A DNA stretch of 64,000 bases, taken from positions 124,650,305-124,714,304 of the forward strand of contig CM056743.1 in NCBI GenBank assembly GCA_029851415.1, in the 5' to 3' direction. The stretch's first letter is position 1. Each line of letters starts with the position of its first letter. This DNA comes from Eretmocerus hayati (lineage: Eukaryota > Arthropoda > Insecta > Hymenoptera > Aphelinidae). The notes below the pieces were generated by a model, which saw only the letters and a list, made by a program, of their open reading frames with translations, did not search any database and was not told where the DNA came from. Made by a program: the position numbers and the translations under genes. Shown here piece by piece: positions 27,101-37,188 of the stretch.

Positions 27101-30100
27101 GTATCTTGGCGAAACTCTGGAAATCATCTTGTTTCGGTGAAAAATGGAGGCATCTTCAAGATTTTGGTCCAATGGGCCTCCTATCCCGAGATAGAGCTAT
27201 GGAGACTGGCATTGCACATATAGCGAGACATACAGTCCGTGTTGAAATGACACCTATGTACTGACAACGCTAACCTCCATGGCTGTATCTCTCGGGATAG
27301 GAGACCCATATTGGACTTGATCCTTGGAGTTACCTTCATTTTTCACCAAAATAAGATAATTCCCAAAGTTTCATCGAGACCTGCTCTCTTCTTCAGTATG
27401 AAATCACGTGGACAGAAGAGAAAACAAAAACTTTCCAAAATCATGATCTTGCCTCAGAAATATATTTTGGCAAATGGGAAACAGTACTTGTTACGCCAAA
27501 GAACTCACATTGGATTATTCAAGATAACAAATTCAAAGAAAAGTTGCCGGAATTGAAGTGAAAGGAAAATACTACAAGTAGTAAAAATCACAAAAACCAT
27601 GAAAAATCTATTGTTTTCAATAAACTGTCAATCAGTTGTAAGGAAAAATGTTATATACTTCCCGAACGATGAGAATCAATTGACGATGCAAATATTGATC
27701 AGTCATTAAATTATAATCATCATTATAGCAGTAGTTGCATGTTATTCGTAACAAAAGCTCTAAGCAAAATGATGTCGATCAATGAATTCGAGAATTAATG
27801 TTACTATAGAATGGTGAACTACTTTCCAGAGATGGATGACAATGGAACTAATTCAAAGCATGAAACTTGAGAAACTTATTGTACTGTTGTAGCAAATATA
27901 AGCTATTCTTATAGTAGCTAGAATAGGATAAAGATACAGAATCTAATATCTTGTTATTAGAATGTATTCGACGGTAAAAAAATGCACGCACTGCTGATGT
28001 AGGATGAACCCATCACCTTTGCACTTCGAACGATCTGCGGGAAGAGTATAGACTATATAGATGCGGTGGTTAACTCCTACCTACGTCACTCTCGTCGCTA
28101 TTTGGGGCGTTCACGGGAGAATGGATTCTCGTCACAATTGAAAAGGGAAGCTGAGGGTAAAAAAGCTTGGAAAAGCTTGGTGACGCGGAAACCCGACGTT
28201 TTTCAATTTCTTCCGTGCCTGAGCGAGTGGATATTGTCATAAAAAGAACTTGTGGAGCTTCAACTCTGAGATCGATGACAGAAAAAGTATGAATCGATGA
28301 AGAACGATTGATCAGTTATGTGGATTCATTTCAAAAGCAAGCTCATTGTTTCATGTTCGTAGTTGGTCCTTGTTGTAACAATGGAAACAAACAAAACTAA
28401 CGTCATGGACATTGGTTTTGTTCGGGGTACATGGAAACTTAAAAAAAGGATCATTGCAACTCTTTTGGGCACAGTTCAGAATTATTTAAACCAAGAGAAA
28501 CAAAGTATATTTTTCGGTAGTGGCAACGTCCCTATTCTTGCAGCACTTAGTGCAAGTAAAAATTGGATCCAATGTTTTGACCATAAAACTTAATGAAATT
28601 AAAAAAAAAAAATTGTCGAATCAATTGAATTTGATATCAAAAATTCGTTCGAAAATCGAAACAAGCATGAATAGGTATAGCAAATCACACATCATAGGGC
28701 ATTTTTCAACGAATTGGGATGAGCTTTAAAAAGGGAAGCATGAAGTGCCTTTAAACGAGTTTTTTGCTAACGGAACCATGAAGAACAATTAGTTCCACTT
28801 TTAGCAATATTTGAACTGCATGAAATGATATCGTAGAAACTTAGATGAAATGGATCTTGAAAACTTTCCGTCGCATTTATGATCCATTGAAATGGCTCAT
28901 AAGAGTGTTTTTACGATGGAACGTGAAATCAAGTATCGATCGCTCCAGATGCTTTAGGCGCTCGAGAAAATTCCGATATTTTAAATTATTTCCAAGTGTA
29001 TAAACGATGTGGAAATTTTCAAACATTTCTCTGGCTACTTGATTAGTGAAATAAGCAGTGGGTTTCCCATTACTCACTGTTGCAGATCAACGCGTAATCG
29101 TATATGAGATAAGGGATTTTACGGCTAACACCACGAGTTGGACTGCCACTCGACTGCCACGCTGTGAAAAATTGTTTGCATCGAACTACAGTTCAAACGA
29201 AATTTCTACCATTACATCACACGATGATAATCCTGAAGCATTTTATATTATTCTTACAAATTTTGTGAGAAAGAGTTTGTATATTCGTTGCCTGAATGTT
29301 TCCACATCAATTTTCTGTCGAATAAGAAACTTAATAAAATCAGAGTATACTCGAGGGAGCCAATACGATCATTCTTTCTAACCTGATTACAAGATGAAAA
29401 AGTATCCGTTTCCATTCATATATCCCTCTGTGAGTTCATAAAGAATTCGGCAATTTAAGTGGGTCGAATTGTGAGCAATGCAGTCAGTTCAACAATCGAA
29501 TAACTTCAACTACCATCACGTTCACATCAACTCGAGAAAAATTGGAAATGGTTTGAGCCAATAGGAAATATTTTTCCGAGTTTCCTGAGAATCGAATATG
29601 TAGGGTATTTTTTTGAGCCCGCAAAAGAGAAAAAGTTGAAAAAAGTTTGTAATATGAGATGAGACGATACAGCACCAATGAATCAATTAATTGAATGAAA
29701 GTAAAAGGCAATATGTAATACCTAATTGAAAAATAAAATGGTCGTAATTTACAAGACAAGAATCACAAGATATCACAGTTTTTGCCCCGATCATCTATCT
29801 CGTGCCAACATCGCACAATCGCCTATAGAACTTCGCATTATTAGCCGCGGAACAAAATTTAAATAAAGTGTGGACACACGACGAGCAGTTGAGAAACAAA
29901 TTATTAACGCGAGACACGTGTATTGAGGTAAATAAAGCATACCGGCATTCATTACACGTCACATTAGAGAGTAAAGAGTAAAGTGGGTAAAGTATTATAG
30001 GAGAGCAACTATCGAGTCACACACCACCCATTGATCATCAGTAATCGATGAGGTAAACTTATAGATATCAGTATGAGAAAGAAAGATAGAAAAGCAGCAG

Positions 30101-30781
30101 GTTGAACGAAGCATAAGGAGGGTCACTAGAAGCAAGTTGCGCGATACTAACTAGCCAAGGTCAAGGGGGCTGCGCGGGGTGGCTGCAGGCTGCATGCTCA
30201 TACCCTCATATATAAACCTCACTATATCTATAGATATTCCCTATTGGATGATGTCGTGCTCCGAGGGTGAGCTAACTCTAGCAGACTACATTCTCCATTA
30301 GAACATATGATTCGTGCCATCGATTGATATCACACAAGTTTCCACAAGTACCAACAAGTTCACTTTGGTCAATCTTTGAAGGTATTTAGAAAAACAAAAG
30401 AAAATAATAAAAATTACGGTAATTATTGTAAGCTTACCGGGGAATAATTCTGAGGTCACGCATCTGGTCGTTGCCGTCACTGCTAGTGAACCAAATTTCC
30501 AGTAGCTTCTCCACGCCCTCAAAAAATTGTACGCTGTCACCGTCCTTGATCATATTTGATGATTTATCCTCTACATCGCTGCTTTTGATAACAGAATTGA
30601 CAATTGCCGGTTCCTGATTGATTCCACCAATGCTGTTCAAAACTCCATTGTTTCGATTGTTGTGATGATGATTATTATGATGATGATTCTGATGAAGAAA
30701 TTTAAGCATCGTTCCACCGTTTGACATTAATTTAGAGTTGCCGTTATTGTTAACTACTACGACACCACCACCGTCGGCCAT
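7072..30781 (-). CDS. Amd1: S-adenosylmethionine decarboxylase proenzyme
   Basis: This pyruvoyl enzyme makes decarboxylated SAM, the aminopropyl donor for spermidine and spermine synthesis in the cytosol. Coding exons (minus strand) are 30781-30438, 25879-25793, 17656-17530, 12452-12350, 8392-8103 and 7377-7072. All phases match and the total is 418 aa. The family core starts at about residue 86 ([14 protein letters not shown]). The self-cleavage site is present as LSE/SSMF, which places the pyruvoyl-forming Ser at about 146. Other key residues are Cys160 (KTCGTT), Ser310 (CGYSMNG) and His324 ([13 protein letters not shown]). The first 80 or so residues are an extra Asn/His-rich extension not found in the roughly 334-aa human enzyme; ATG 30781 has a strong ACCATGG context. 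The roughly 180 nt upstream contain no ATG, so no uORF like the mammalian one is visible there. The frame continues open past the TGA. Confidence 0.95.
8393..9364. other. AMD1 fourth intron, right-hand part: nothing recognised
   Basis: AT-rich intronic sequence. Open frames such as 8702-8893 on the minus strand are short and without recognisable features. Confidence 0.4.
9365..9562 (-). mobile_element. tRNA-derived SINE (head at 9562-9487)
   Basis: On the minus strand the block 9562-9487 reads like a tRNA gene head. It has an A-box-like GCCTCGCGGTAAAGG, and then a good B box GGTTCGAATCTTGG with a canonical TTCGAAT T-loop. The 5' and 3' ends do not form an acceptor stem, so this is a SINE promoter rather than a working tRNA. 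The body is taken to run on to about 9365, where the sequence turns A-rich on the minus strand; that end is a guess. It lies in an AMD1 intron. Confidence 0.6.
9680..9996. repeat. Fragment of the ATTCCATG foldback family, split by a MITE
   Basis: The left end (CATGCAAAACATAAGATTCC at 9681) matches the end of the better preserved element at 48979-49432. The sequence is interrupted at 9712 by a TA-flanked MITE and resumes at 9927 with CATGATCATGGAATCC. It is therefore an older repeat into which a younger element jumped. Confidence 0.5.
9712..9926. mobile_element. Tc1/mariner-like MITE with long inverted ends and TA flanks
   Basis: The two ends are near-perfect inverted copies for more than 40 bp, beginning CACTCACCGGACAAAAATTC inside a duplicated TA. 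The centre has no coding potential. TA target duplication and the CACT...GGACAAAA type of end are usual for Tc1/mariner superfamily derivatives. At 215 bp it is far too short to encode a transposase, so it is non-autonomous. Confidence 0.75.
9997..11339. other. AMD1 intron sequence rich in ATGGCC-type short repeats
   Basis: Motifs such as TATGGCCA and AATGGCCA, and their complements, recur many times at about 10060-10330 and again at 11110-11330, flanking a less AT-rich block (10430-11010). This suggests a decayed element with inverted ends. The open frames in the block (10439-10636, 10605-10943, 10741-11004) match nothing I know and I do not call genes. Confidence 0.35.
11340..12060. repeat. 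Diverged inverted copy of the 48979-49432 foldback element
   Basis: Reverse-complementing 49070-49270 gives sequence that aligns well with 11396-11470 (ACATTACTCAGAAAAATC, then CGGAGTCATTTTCAGG) and 11840-11970 (GGAACTCGAGGCCGGCTTCT). About 370 bp of unrelated sequence separates the two matching blocks here, which implies a later insertion. The open frames at 11941-12202 fall inside this repeat. Confidence 0.55.
12943..13564 (-). other. Hydrophobic open frames, possible remnant of a polytopic membrane protein
   Basis: Two overlapping minus-strand frames (13564-13340 and 13389-12943) encode Leu/Phe/Cys-rich peptides with several membrane-helix-like stretches. They would join into roughly 215 aa only through one frameshift near 13340-13390. 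The look is that of an insect chemoreceptor fragment, but I see no diagnostic C-terminal motif and AT-rich intron sequence often gives such peptides by chance. It sits within an AMD1 intron. I would not treat it as a gene without a homology search. Confidence 0.15.
14045..15725. repeat. Three tandem diverged copies, period about 695 bp
   Basis: Several marker phrases recur at matching distances. A block with GGTCGGAGGGTTC and its variants, followed by a GGAAAGATCG-like phrase, lies near 14100, 14796 and 15491. GCAGAATAAGATGTATCAAC and its variants lie near 14259, 14940 and 15637. CACAAGGTGTA follows in each copy. Copies are clearly diverged, so the array is not recent. It lies in an AMD1 intron; the unit resembles transposon-derived sequence but I cannot assign a family. 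Confidence 0.7.
15726..17529. other. AMD1 intron, no feature recognised
   Basis: AT-rich DNA between the tandem array and the third AMD1 exon. Short open frames at 16458-16643 and 16761-16964 on the minus strand have no identifiable content. Confidence 0.4.
17657..18655. other. AMD1 intron, no feature recognised
   Basis: The stretch just upstream (in transcript sense) of AMD1 exon 3. It contains only short AT-rich open frames such as 17817-18110, with no supported gene or repeat. Confidence 0.4.
18656..18726 (-). repeat. tRNA-like SINE head or tRNA pseudogene
   Basis: On the minus strand TAGCCGAGTGG matches the A-box consensus. About 35 nt on, GGGTTCATGACCC occupies the B-box position but deviates from GGTTCGANTCC and loses the conserved A58. 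The T arm still pairs perfectly, yet the altered loop argues against a working tRNA. A SINE remnant or pseudo-tRNA is the best reading. Confidence 0.45.
18727..20849. other. AMD1 intron, no feature recognised
   Basis: AT-rich intronic DNA with a small GC-rich spot (GGCGCGCGCGTGG near 20402). No open frame here is convincing. Confidence 0.35.
20850..21163. mobile_element. Palindromic MITE, family A, copy 1
   Basis: The ends are inverted copies: GAACACCAACCTTGCGGGTC on the left and its diverged complement at 21140-21163. The inner arms (ACTCATCTTGTTTT versus AAAACAAGATGATTC, then CAATGGGCCTC versus AGGCCTATAGG) also pair, so nearly the whole 0.3 kb can fold back. Three related copies lie at 21359-21706, 27075-27390 and 59768-60079. 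It is non-coding and non-autonomous, with no superfamily assigned. Confidence 0.65.
21359..21706. mobile_element. Palindromic MITE, family A, diverged copy 2
   Basis: The terminal arms pair: GACTTACAAGGGGGACCCCG on the left and ACGTCGTGGGTTCCCCTCG at the right. The inner arms are GTCAAATGGGTCTCC and GGGCCCATTTGAC. The centre carries the same ATAGNCCATGT and GACAACGCTAA-type phrases as the other family copies. It is only about 200 bp from copy 1. Confidence 0.6.
21880..22057. mobile_element. Short MITE with CAGGGCCCGTAT...ACGGACCTTG ends
   Basis: CAGGGCCCGTATCATAAATT at the left pairs with AATTTATAATACGGACCTTG at the right, about 25 bp of inverted end around a 178-bp element. The internal sequence repeats the GGCAAATT/AAATTTGCC theme in both orientations. 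The CA-GGG start is hAT-like, but I could not see a clean target duplication. Confidence 0.6.
22058..23048. other. AMD1 intron, no feature recognised
   Basis: No gene or repeat boundary could be supported. The open frame 22327-22533 (+) is a small unassigned peptide. Confidence 0.35.
23057..23261. mobile_element. hAT-like MITE with 8-bp target duplication
   Basis: Ends are CAGGGTTTGACATGAACTGA and the inverted counterpart ending GTCGAACCCTG, with some 60 bp of pairing that includes TTTCGGTTCATTTCGGATCG. Flanking 8-mers GTCTCAGA (23049-23056) and GTTTCAGA (23262-23269) match at seven of eight positions. CAGGG ends plus 8-bp duplications are typical of the hAT superfamily. The element has no coding capacity. 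Confidence 0.75.
24081..24119. repeat. (TG)n microsatellite
   Basis: About nineteen uninterrupted TG units in an AMD1 intron. It is likely to be length-polymorphic. Confidence 0.95.
24120..25792. other. AMD1 intron, no feature recognised
   Basis: Strongly A/T-biased DNA with several homopolymer runs. Open frames (24205-24576 on the plus strand, 24755-25054 on the minus strand) show low-complexity AT-driven residues and no domain. Confidence 0.4.
25880..27074. other. AMD1 first intron, part without recognised feature
   Basis: The plus-strand open frame 26538-26864 (108 codons) has a mixed composition, but no recognisable motif, splice partner or start context. I leave it as non-coding. Confidence 0.35.
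27075..27390. mobile_element. Palindromic MITE, family A, copy 3
   Basis: The ends AAGAGAGCACCAGGTCT and AGACCTGCTCTCTT pair. So do inner arms GAAATCATCTTGTTTCGGTG with CACCAAAATAAGATAATTCC, and CAATGGGCCTCCTATCCCGA with TCTCGGGATAGGAGACCCAT. The order of these phrases matches copy 1 at 20850-21163. It lies in AMD1 intron 1. Confidence 0.65.
27391..30437. other. AMD1 first intron, remaining part
   Basis: No gene is supported. A somewhat less AT-rich block at about 28010-28215 stands out and could be regulatory, but it has no clear motif. Open frames at 28363-28593 and 29058-29381 are unassigned. Confidence 0.35.
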
Positions 30782-31189
30782 GGTAAAAAATTTTTTCTTT
30801 CTTCTTGTTAGATGAGATTGTTCTTGAATGATAATAGTTCTTCGGAGTGTGACACTCTGCGATTACTGAAGAATTGCTTAATAGTTGATGATGAATTATA
30901 TTTGTTAGGTGCAGGCTCGTTACAGCGTCCGCACGTGTAAGTGTCGGATACAATTGTGAACCGTCGACTCTTGAATCTTGCCCCTTTTATACACTTTTAT
31001 CTACAATACACTGGAAACTCAATGTATGGATATATATGGATTTTATATGAGATAGGTGTCGTCTTCTTGGTATATTATAACAGAAATGATGTATCGGACG
31101 AGACGCGCGAGACACTTTATTATCGGCAAAAGAGAGTTATAGTCTGTGAAGAAGTTTAGAGATAGCAAACGTCCAAAAGGAGGGAGAGG

Positions 31190-31221
31190 AAAACGAAGAG
31201 GAGGAGGAGGAGGAGGAGGAG
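31190..31221. repeat. (GAG/GGA)n trinucleotide repeat
   Basis: Eight or more GGA units in the presumed AMD1 upstream region. Confidence 0.85.
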
Positions 31222-31493
31222 TGTATAGAGCAGCGGATACTGGAAGACGAAACAGCAGACGAGCCAGCCAGGAGTACAGGAGAGTATGTTTCAGCTGGAT
31301 AGTTATATATGTTCTGTAGGTAATTATTTATGTGCTATCTCTCTGCAAGGTGTTAAATTTCAATGAGTTACAAGATTTGATTACAATGTGGTTGACACTT
31401 CTTCGACGACAGTTGTATTATTATTTTGCGCGATGTATTATTGAGTTACTCTGATGCACAAAACACTGAGAACTGTACAGCTTGCAAATACGA

Positions 31494-31511
31494 CGACGAC
31501 GACGACGACGG
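31494..31511. repeat. (GAC)n trinucleotide repeat
   Basis: Six GAC units upstream of AMD1. Confidence 0.85.
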
Positions 31512-32465
31512 TGCTAAAATATCGATGCAATCTCAGACGCGGTTTCGACTTTACTGAACTACCTAGCAGAATAGAATAGCAAAGAGAGCCCCGGTGCAGT
31601 CCGCGTGCGCATAGACAGCCATCCTAACCACCCCCCGCGAATATATACTATATATATTTTTCCGAGCCAATAATAGGGTGGGGGACATTTCATCCCCGTG
31701 TAAGTATAGTATTCCAGGTGGCTCGCAGGTATTTTCAAATAAAAGCACCCGTTTCCCGCGCTCGTTCTGTTTTGATTCGTTGAGTCGTGCCATTTTTATT
31801 ATAATAAATGTCAAATAAGTAATTAATGAATGTATTTTTTCATTCTGGGAAAAGTACGACAGATTATTTGAGTATCCTCTGATCCCATTTTGTAAGATGT
31901 GTGTGAAATTCGTAGGGACTAATTTTTAGGCTATCGTGACTTATTATACTGAGCTCGATTGGAATCCAATCATTATTGGATCCATGCAGTTCAGTTGATG
32001 CACGCTGTCCAAGATTTTTACAACACTACATTATTTAACGATATCTGACTTTATGCTTTTCTGGGGCAAGAGATGTATCACATTATTGCGTAAAAGGAAG
32101 AAAAATTCCGTTTACCCTCTTGCAGTCACCTCACAGCTACAATCGATGATAAGAGCTTTTTGAGCATTTTAATTTTGAATAGTCTTATCTGTCCTTGGCC
32201 TTGGAGCTCTACATTGTGCCGGTTGACACGTGAATATGATTTCGTCTTAAACTATACATGTTCATTTCGATGCCGAAGTACTTTCCCTTGAAAATTCATT
32301 TCCGAGGAGCTTGCGAGGGAGACTGGGAGAGGGATGACGAATCGTAGGCTCTTGAATCCCTACCTTATCGACGTTCAAGCTCTACACCGCGCGCGATCCG
32401 GTCAAAAATGCACTTTCGACGTGGTTTTTAATTCTTATTAGAGATTTTTACTCTCAAAAAGTGAA

Positions 32466-33309
32466 GTGCCGTCGAATTGGGTAAATTTGGTACGATTTCG
32501 TTACTTTTTATTTTATTTAGCTCGGCATTTCAACATACATGGACAAAACTCACTTCCATTAGTAGTCAATCTAAATCTTACAGTTTCAGCTTTTGATTGA
32601 TGGGCTACAAAGTTCAATTCGATGTGTCCAAGCTGGAGCTATTAGCAGTTTTGTAAGTGTACCAAAGTTAGACCCCGATGGGGCAACTTTGGTACACTGA
32701 CAGAATATCTCAACTCTACCCACTATCATGCGAGTGAATTAATTTTAATCGTTCAGAAGTTTTATTTTAAGCTGTTTGGAACATTTTAAAACCTCGTAGA
32801 CCATCATTCGACTCAAGGTGAGATGAAAAGAAGCTATCATAGGAAGGTGTTCCAAAGTTACCCTACCCTCGTGTTTCTTACCTGGAGTGGGGTAACTTTG
32901 GTACACTTTTGATGATTATTTCCCCTGTTCTTCATTCATTAAAATTCCAAATGCTTCAAATACCCCAATGTAACGATGGTTTCTATAATATGGTGATATA
33001 TGTGGTCGAAATGTAGCATTATTCGACCGTGGTTCGTTTCGGAACACTTCTTGCCAGGTACACCAACTGGACCACTCGTGTATCGGTGCTAAATCAGCCT
33101 TTTCGGAAAAAGCTTCAATAAACGAGTACAATCATCCACACGGGATCTACGGTGGCTCAACACATCGTTTATGTGTGTATCAAGAAGTGAGGATAGGTTT
33201 CAGAGCGATTGAATCATTTACCTTGCCAAAAACGCAGCTCTGGAAGTCATCTCTCTGGGGTGTACCAAAGTTACACCCACTGTACCAAAGTTACCCAATT
33301 TGACGGTGC
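32466..33309. mobile_element. 0.84-kb palindromic element with GTACCAAAGTTACCC motifs
   Basis: The left end GTGCCGTCGAATTGGGTAAA pairs with the right end ACCCAATTTGACGGTGC. Inside, the phrase ACCAAAGTTA and its complement TAACTTTGGTAC recur near 32655, 32690, 32850, 32890, 33260 and 33285, giving several nested inverted pairs. There is no transposase-like frame, so this is a non-autonomous element. It lies between AMD1 and GET1. Confidence 0.6.
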
Positions 33310-35657
33310 GTCTTATCTATTATGGAAAGTCATTAACTCATCACGGGTGAACGGCATTTCAAATTGAAAATTTGGAAAATGTATACAGAATACTGATGAT
33401 GCAGACAATCAGTAGAAGTATCTGAACCGCAATGGGTATCTAGATAGCGATATTATAGCTATGGCGATAGTGATAACTATGGTTGAACTATATATTCATC
33501 AGTATTTGATGTTGTATTCAAGTATCATGATAAGTCACGAGTTATATACATATAGAGTTGGTCAAGGAACAGATATGTTTCCTGAGAATTTGGCAAAGCT
33601 TATACCCTGATAATTATTTTGGCATTGCTCCAGACCAAAAGAGGAGTTGACGTCCATACAACGGAAATTTTGATATTTACGGATCAATCTAACTCCAATC
33701 AGATATAAATGATCGAGCAAAATCAACTCCTCATAACTAACTTTACTTCAGGCAAAGCTCATAAATTTGTGTAACTAATCATCTGAATACTCGGCAGACG
33801 ATTTGGTGACGATCGATAAAACAAGCCAGATAAGTTTGAGAAGACCGAATCGATCAGCACATATTTTTCAAATAAGTTGCAATTGATGAATTAAATTGAA
33901 ATAGTTCTGATAACTCATCTGCGATTGGGGCTACTTCAGCAAATAAGAGATGAAAGTTCTCTGTGACGAAACACATCAGTCTCTGATCTCGAGACTTGGT
34001 AATTACAGTCTCATTCTTGGTATAAAAATCTTCAGCGCATGACCGATTTATCGCAACACTTTTCTGCTGTCGTAGCATGTGTGAAGATTAGACTCTAAAA
34101 ATAAGGCATGGTGCAGCAATACAGTATCAATGAATTACAAAATTGAATCATTGATAATTCCGAGAATTAAAAGTATAGTGTGAACTTACCCACACATTCA
34201 GTCACAAGATTTCGAGCAAGACCAGCTCCGTTAATGGTGAGAATCAATTCAAATTTGGAAAAATTGATACCAATCCTGAAACGTGTGCTTGAATTGTCTG
34301 CCGCATCATTTACTTACCCAAAAGTTTTACGAATTTTTTCATACATATGTGCATATTCAGGTTGAGGATATAACAGTTTTTTTAACCCAAATGATATTTC
34401 ATCGGCCAATAAGGGGAATTCGTCAATTCAGCCTGGAAAATTGATCCTGAAATTATGACTCCCTCACATGTAGAAGAGTCATGCTCAAAAAGTTGTAGTC
34501 AAATCCAAAAAGTTCAAGAAAATATTGCATGATATTTTGAATTCGTTCTTGAGAGGATTTTTCCGAGATTTCCGATAATCTGAGATGTTTCTTCCCGTAG
34601 TATATCCTAGCTGAAATAAATGCAAAAAGCAATTATCAACCAATAGATCGAGCAGGATTATCATTTTCGTTCGCTCATCATTTGATGAAACTCGAGAATT
34701 ATTAAATAAGACAAGTTTGCGCAAGCTTTTGTGACCTCTTGAATACCCTAAAAGACCGATCAAAAACTCGCTTGAATGGAACAAATATTTTGTCCATCCG
34801 GTCAAATGTAGTTCCAACCAGATGATTTAGTTGAATCAACCAAAACTTTCGTCCCAATCAAAGCAAAATTGACTTACAAATCTCGAACAAAGTTCCTTCA
34901 CCTCCGAAGTTCGGATTCACATTCCTCTGATATCCTGAATATTGATATATTCAGGATCTGTGAAATAAACATATATGCAATCCATTTTAATTTCTTTTCA
35001 ACTTTCAACTGTTTTTTGTAAGGTAGTGTCAAGAGAATGACTCGACTGCAATAACTATTTTTTTAATCCGAAAAAGTCAAATTTTGATTGGCATGGCTCT
35101 TACTGCGACTAAACATTTCAAATCACTGCAAGTATCGCGGCTGTCCCCCCTCCCCCCTCGCACACAAACTTGTCTTTGCTCATTTTTCTCAACATTTCGG
35201 TTTTCTTGATAATTTTCTTCCAAACCCTTTTTGCTCTAAGGAGTTAAGGACTAGTCACAGCTGTGGCATAACTTTTTATACAAGTATATACCTAGCCGTC
35301 ACTTCGTAAAAGCAGCGAATGACTATGTGAAATTACATGTGATGACGATGACACTTGACATGTAAAAAAAAAATGTGTTAATAATATTGTGGCGAAGTGA
35401 CAACGGAACCCCTATACCATAATCATCTATTTTAATACGTTGATAAGCTCGCTCTGAGTTGAATTTTGAATGACATTTGTTAGAATCAATGTCAGTAGGC
35501 CGAATTACAAAATTCATAACCTCACTCGTGCACGGAATGAACATCTTTCCTTCCCATGGAATTATTGGGATTAATGTTCAATTGTTGAACGTTTTTTGGT
35601 GCGATAAACAGCAGTGAAAATATTTGAGACAAAGATAAGCAACATAAGTGTATTGCC
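33310..35657. other. Upstream flank of GET1, no other gene supported
   Basis: The divergent spacer between AMD1 and GET1. The minus-strand open frame 34817-34485 (110 codons) is AT-driven with no motif that I recognise. GET1 regulatory sequence should lie at the right end but no core promoter element is obvious. Confidence 0.35.
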
Positions 35658-36365
35658 ATGATTTCTCTGTTTGTACTAGCAACTTTCAGCTGCCTTGTGG
35701 ATCTACTTGCTTCGGCGACTATTAAAGTTGTAAGTAGCTTTGCTTCTTCACGGATATTTATCCCTTATCACTAATTTTTTGTCATATTTGTAGATAACAT
35801 CCTGGTGTTTTAATGAATCAAAAGAGGAGCAAGCGCTACGAAGTAATTTGTCAATGTTGAAAAAAGAAATGAGTAGCATTTCAATGGTTGATGAGTTTTC
35901 AAAATACGCCAAACTTCAGAGGAAATTCAACAAGTTGAAAGATGAAGCCAAAGTGACTTGTATGATTCACATTATCAACCTGATGCTTAACACTATGACG
36001 ATCCGTTTTTCAAGGTAATCAAAATTTATCTCTGATTTCAGTTGATGACCGTTCAGCATCAAGGATGAAATTGCGCTTGTCTTTGACTTTTGGAGTACGA
36101 GTTATCAACGTAAGTTAGTGATGATATGATTGCAAAATTGTATCGAATATCCCTTCATCAGACACCTTATTCACAGGGCATCTTGACATCAATATTATTA
36201 TTCTTGTATAGAAGAGAACCAGTTATGATCTTCCCCAGTGGTTCGCTGTGGCCATTGGAATCTTTTCTTAGCTGGCCAACAGCAGTTGATAGTTGCATCT
36301 CTCTTCCGACATGGATAATTTTGATGAGACTATCAATTTCCTCTGTCTCAAAATTACTATCATGA
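35658..36365 (+). CDS. Get1: GET1/WRB tail-anchored protein insertion receptor subunit
   Basis: GET1 (WRB) is the ER-membrane receptor that, with its partner CAMLG/GET2, accepts tail-anchored proteins from the GET3/TRC40 ATPase. Exons are 35658-35729, 35794-35959, 36042-36109 and 36177-36365, giving 164 aa, close to the roughly 174 aa of the human protein. Residues 1-24 form the first membrane helix. A cytosolic coiled coil (about 38-78) carries the family signature MVDEFSKYAKLQRKFNKL. Two further helices lie at about 92-115 and 134-158, with the conserved RREPVMIFPSGSLWPLESFL and FLSWPTAV between them. Exon 2 must end at T/GTATGA to keep phase 1; the more obvious GTGACT five nucleotides earlier would cause a stop in exon 3. 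It is head to head with AMD1 and tail to tail with UTP14. Confidence 0.9.
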
Positions 36366-37188
36366 TTGTGGGGATGGAGATGCGAAAGATATGAAGTTCC
36401 TATGTAAATATTTGTACATAGTTGGAGGCATTATGCATAAGTGTAAGCTTGTTGATGATGCAATTTTTCACCAAGGAAGTTAGTTCAAAAGCAATCACTT
36501 GTATTGAGATCATTTCTCTTGTGAGATGCAAGTTTGTTTCACAACATTAGAAATTCGTACAATTTTCTCTGTGTATGTTTTAATCGCATCAAAGATTGAA
36601 TTTCTCATCAACAAAATTCAGAGATTTCTTCATTGATCACAAGAACTCATGATGCAATTCATGATAATTTTCTGAAAGTGCGGAATGCATTTGGAAGTTT
36701 AAACTTGCATTTAGCTTGAATTTCATAAGCGATTCATCCAAATATTCCCAATATTGTATAATGAAAAGTTTTACCAACCGAGAACAAATCAGAAACTATG
36801 GGAAGTTATTCTCTTCAAAACATACAAACCATACATTTGCTGTACATATTTTATCAAAATGAAATATATTTACAGGTAATTGCAATTCTTACTATACAGG
36901 CAATGCATTTCTTATTCCAGAATTGATTATGTACAGATTCTTATGAGTCCACACATAAACAGTCTGATCAAAATACCTTCAAGTTTCTGTATTTCCTATT
37001 ACAAGTATTCATATAGTGGCTTTCTTGAAAAATTCAATTTTTCACTGAAATAATTATCACCCATGTGATTCATTGTACAATGTATGTCAAGAAGTCTATT
37101 CTTACATAAAACAACTCTCTTCCACATGCTTGCATGGGTGAATTTTCATTCAAGTATGGCCAAGTGGTAGGTCTGAATGAAAAAGAGC
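36366..37188. other. Shared 3' spacer of GET1 and UTP14
   Basis: AT-rich sequence between two converging genes. It should contain both 3' UTRs; no other feature is seen. Confidence 0.45.

Larger units (their letters stand above)
30782..31820 (-). promoter_or_regulatory. AMD1 5' leader and likely promoter region
   Basis: The 180 nt directly upstream of the AMD1 ATG contain no other ATG on the minus strand and a purine-rich AAGAAGAAAG run before ACCATGG, as expected of a leader. Further up lie GC-richer sequence with two trinucleotide repeats (GAG near 31190-31221, GAC near 31494-31511) and a TATATA-rich patch near 31640-31660. The transcription start cannot be placed from sequence alone. Confidence 0.4.
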
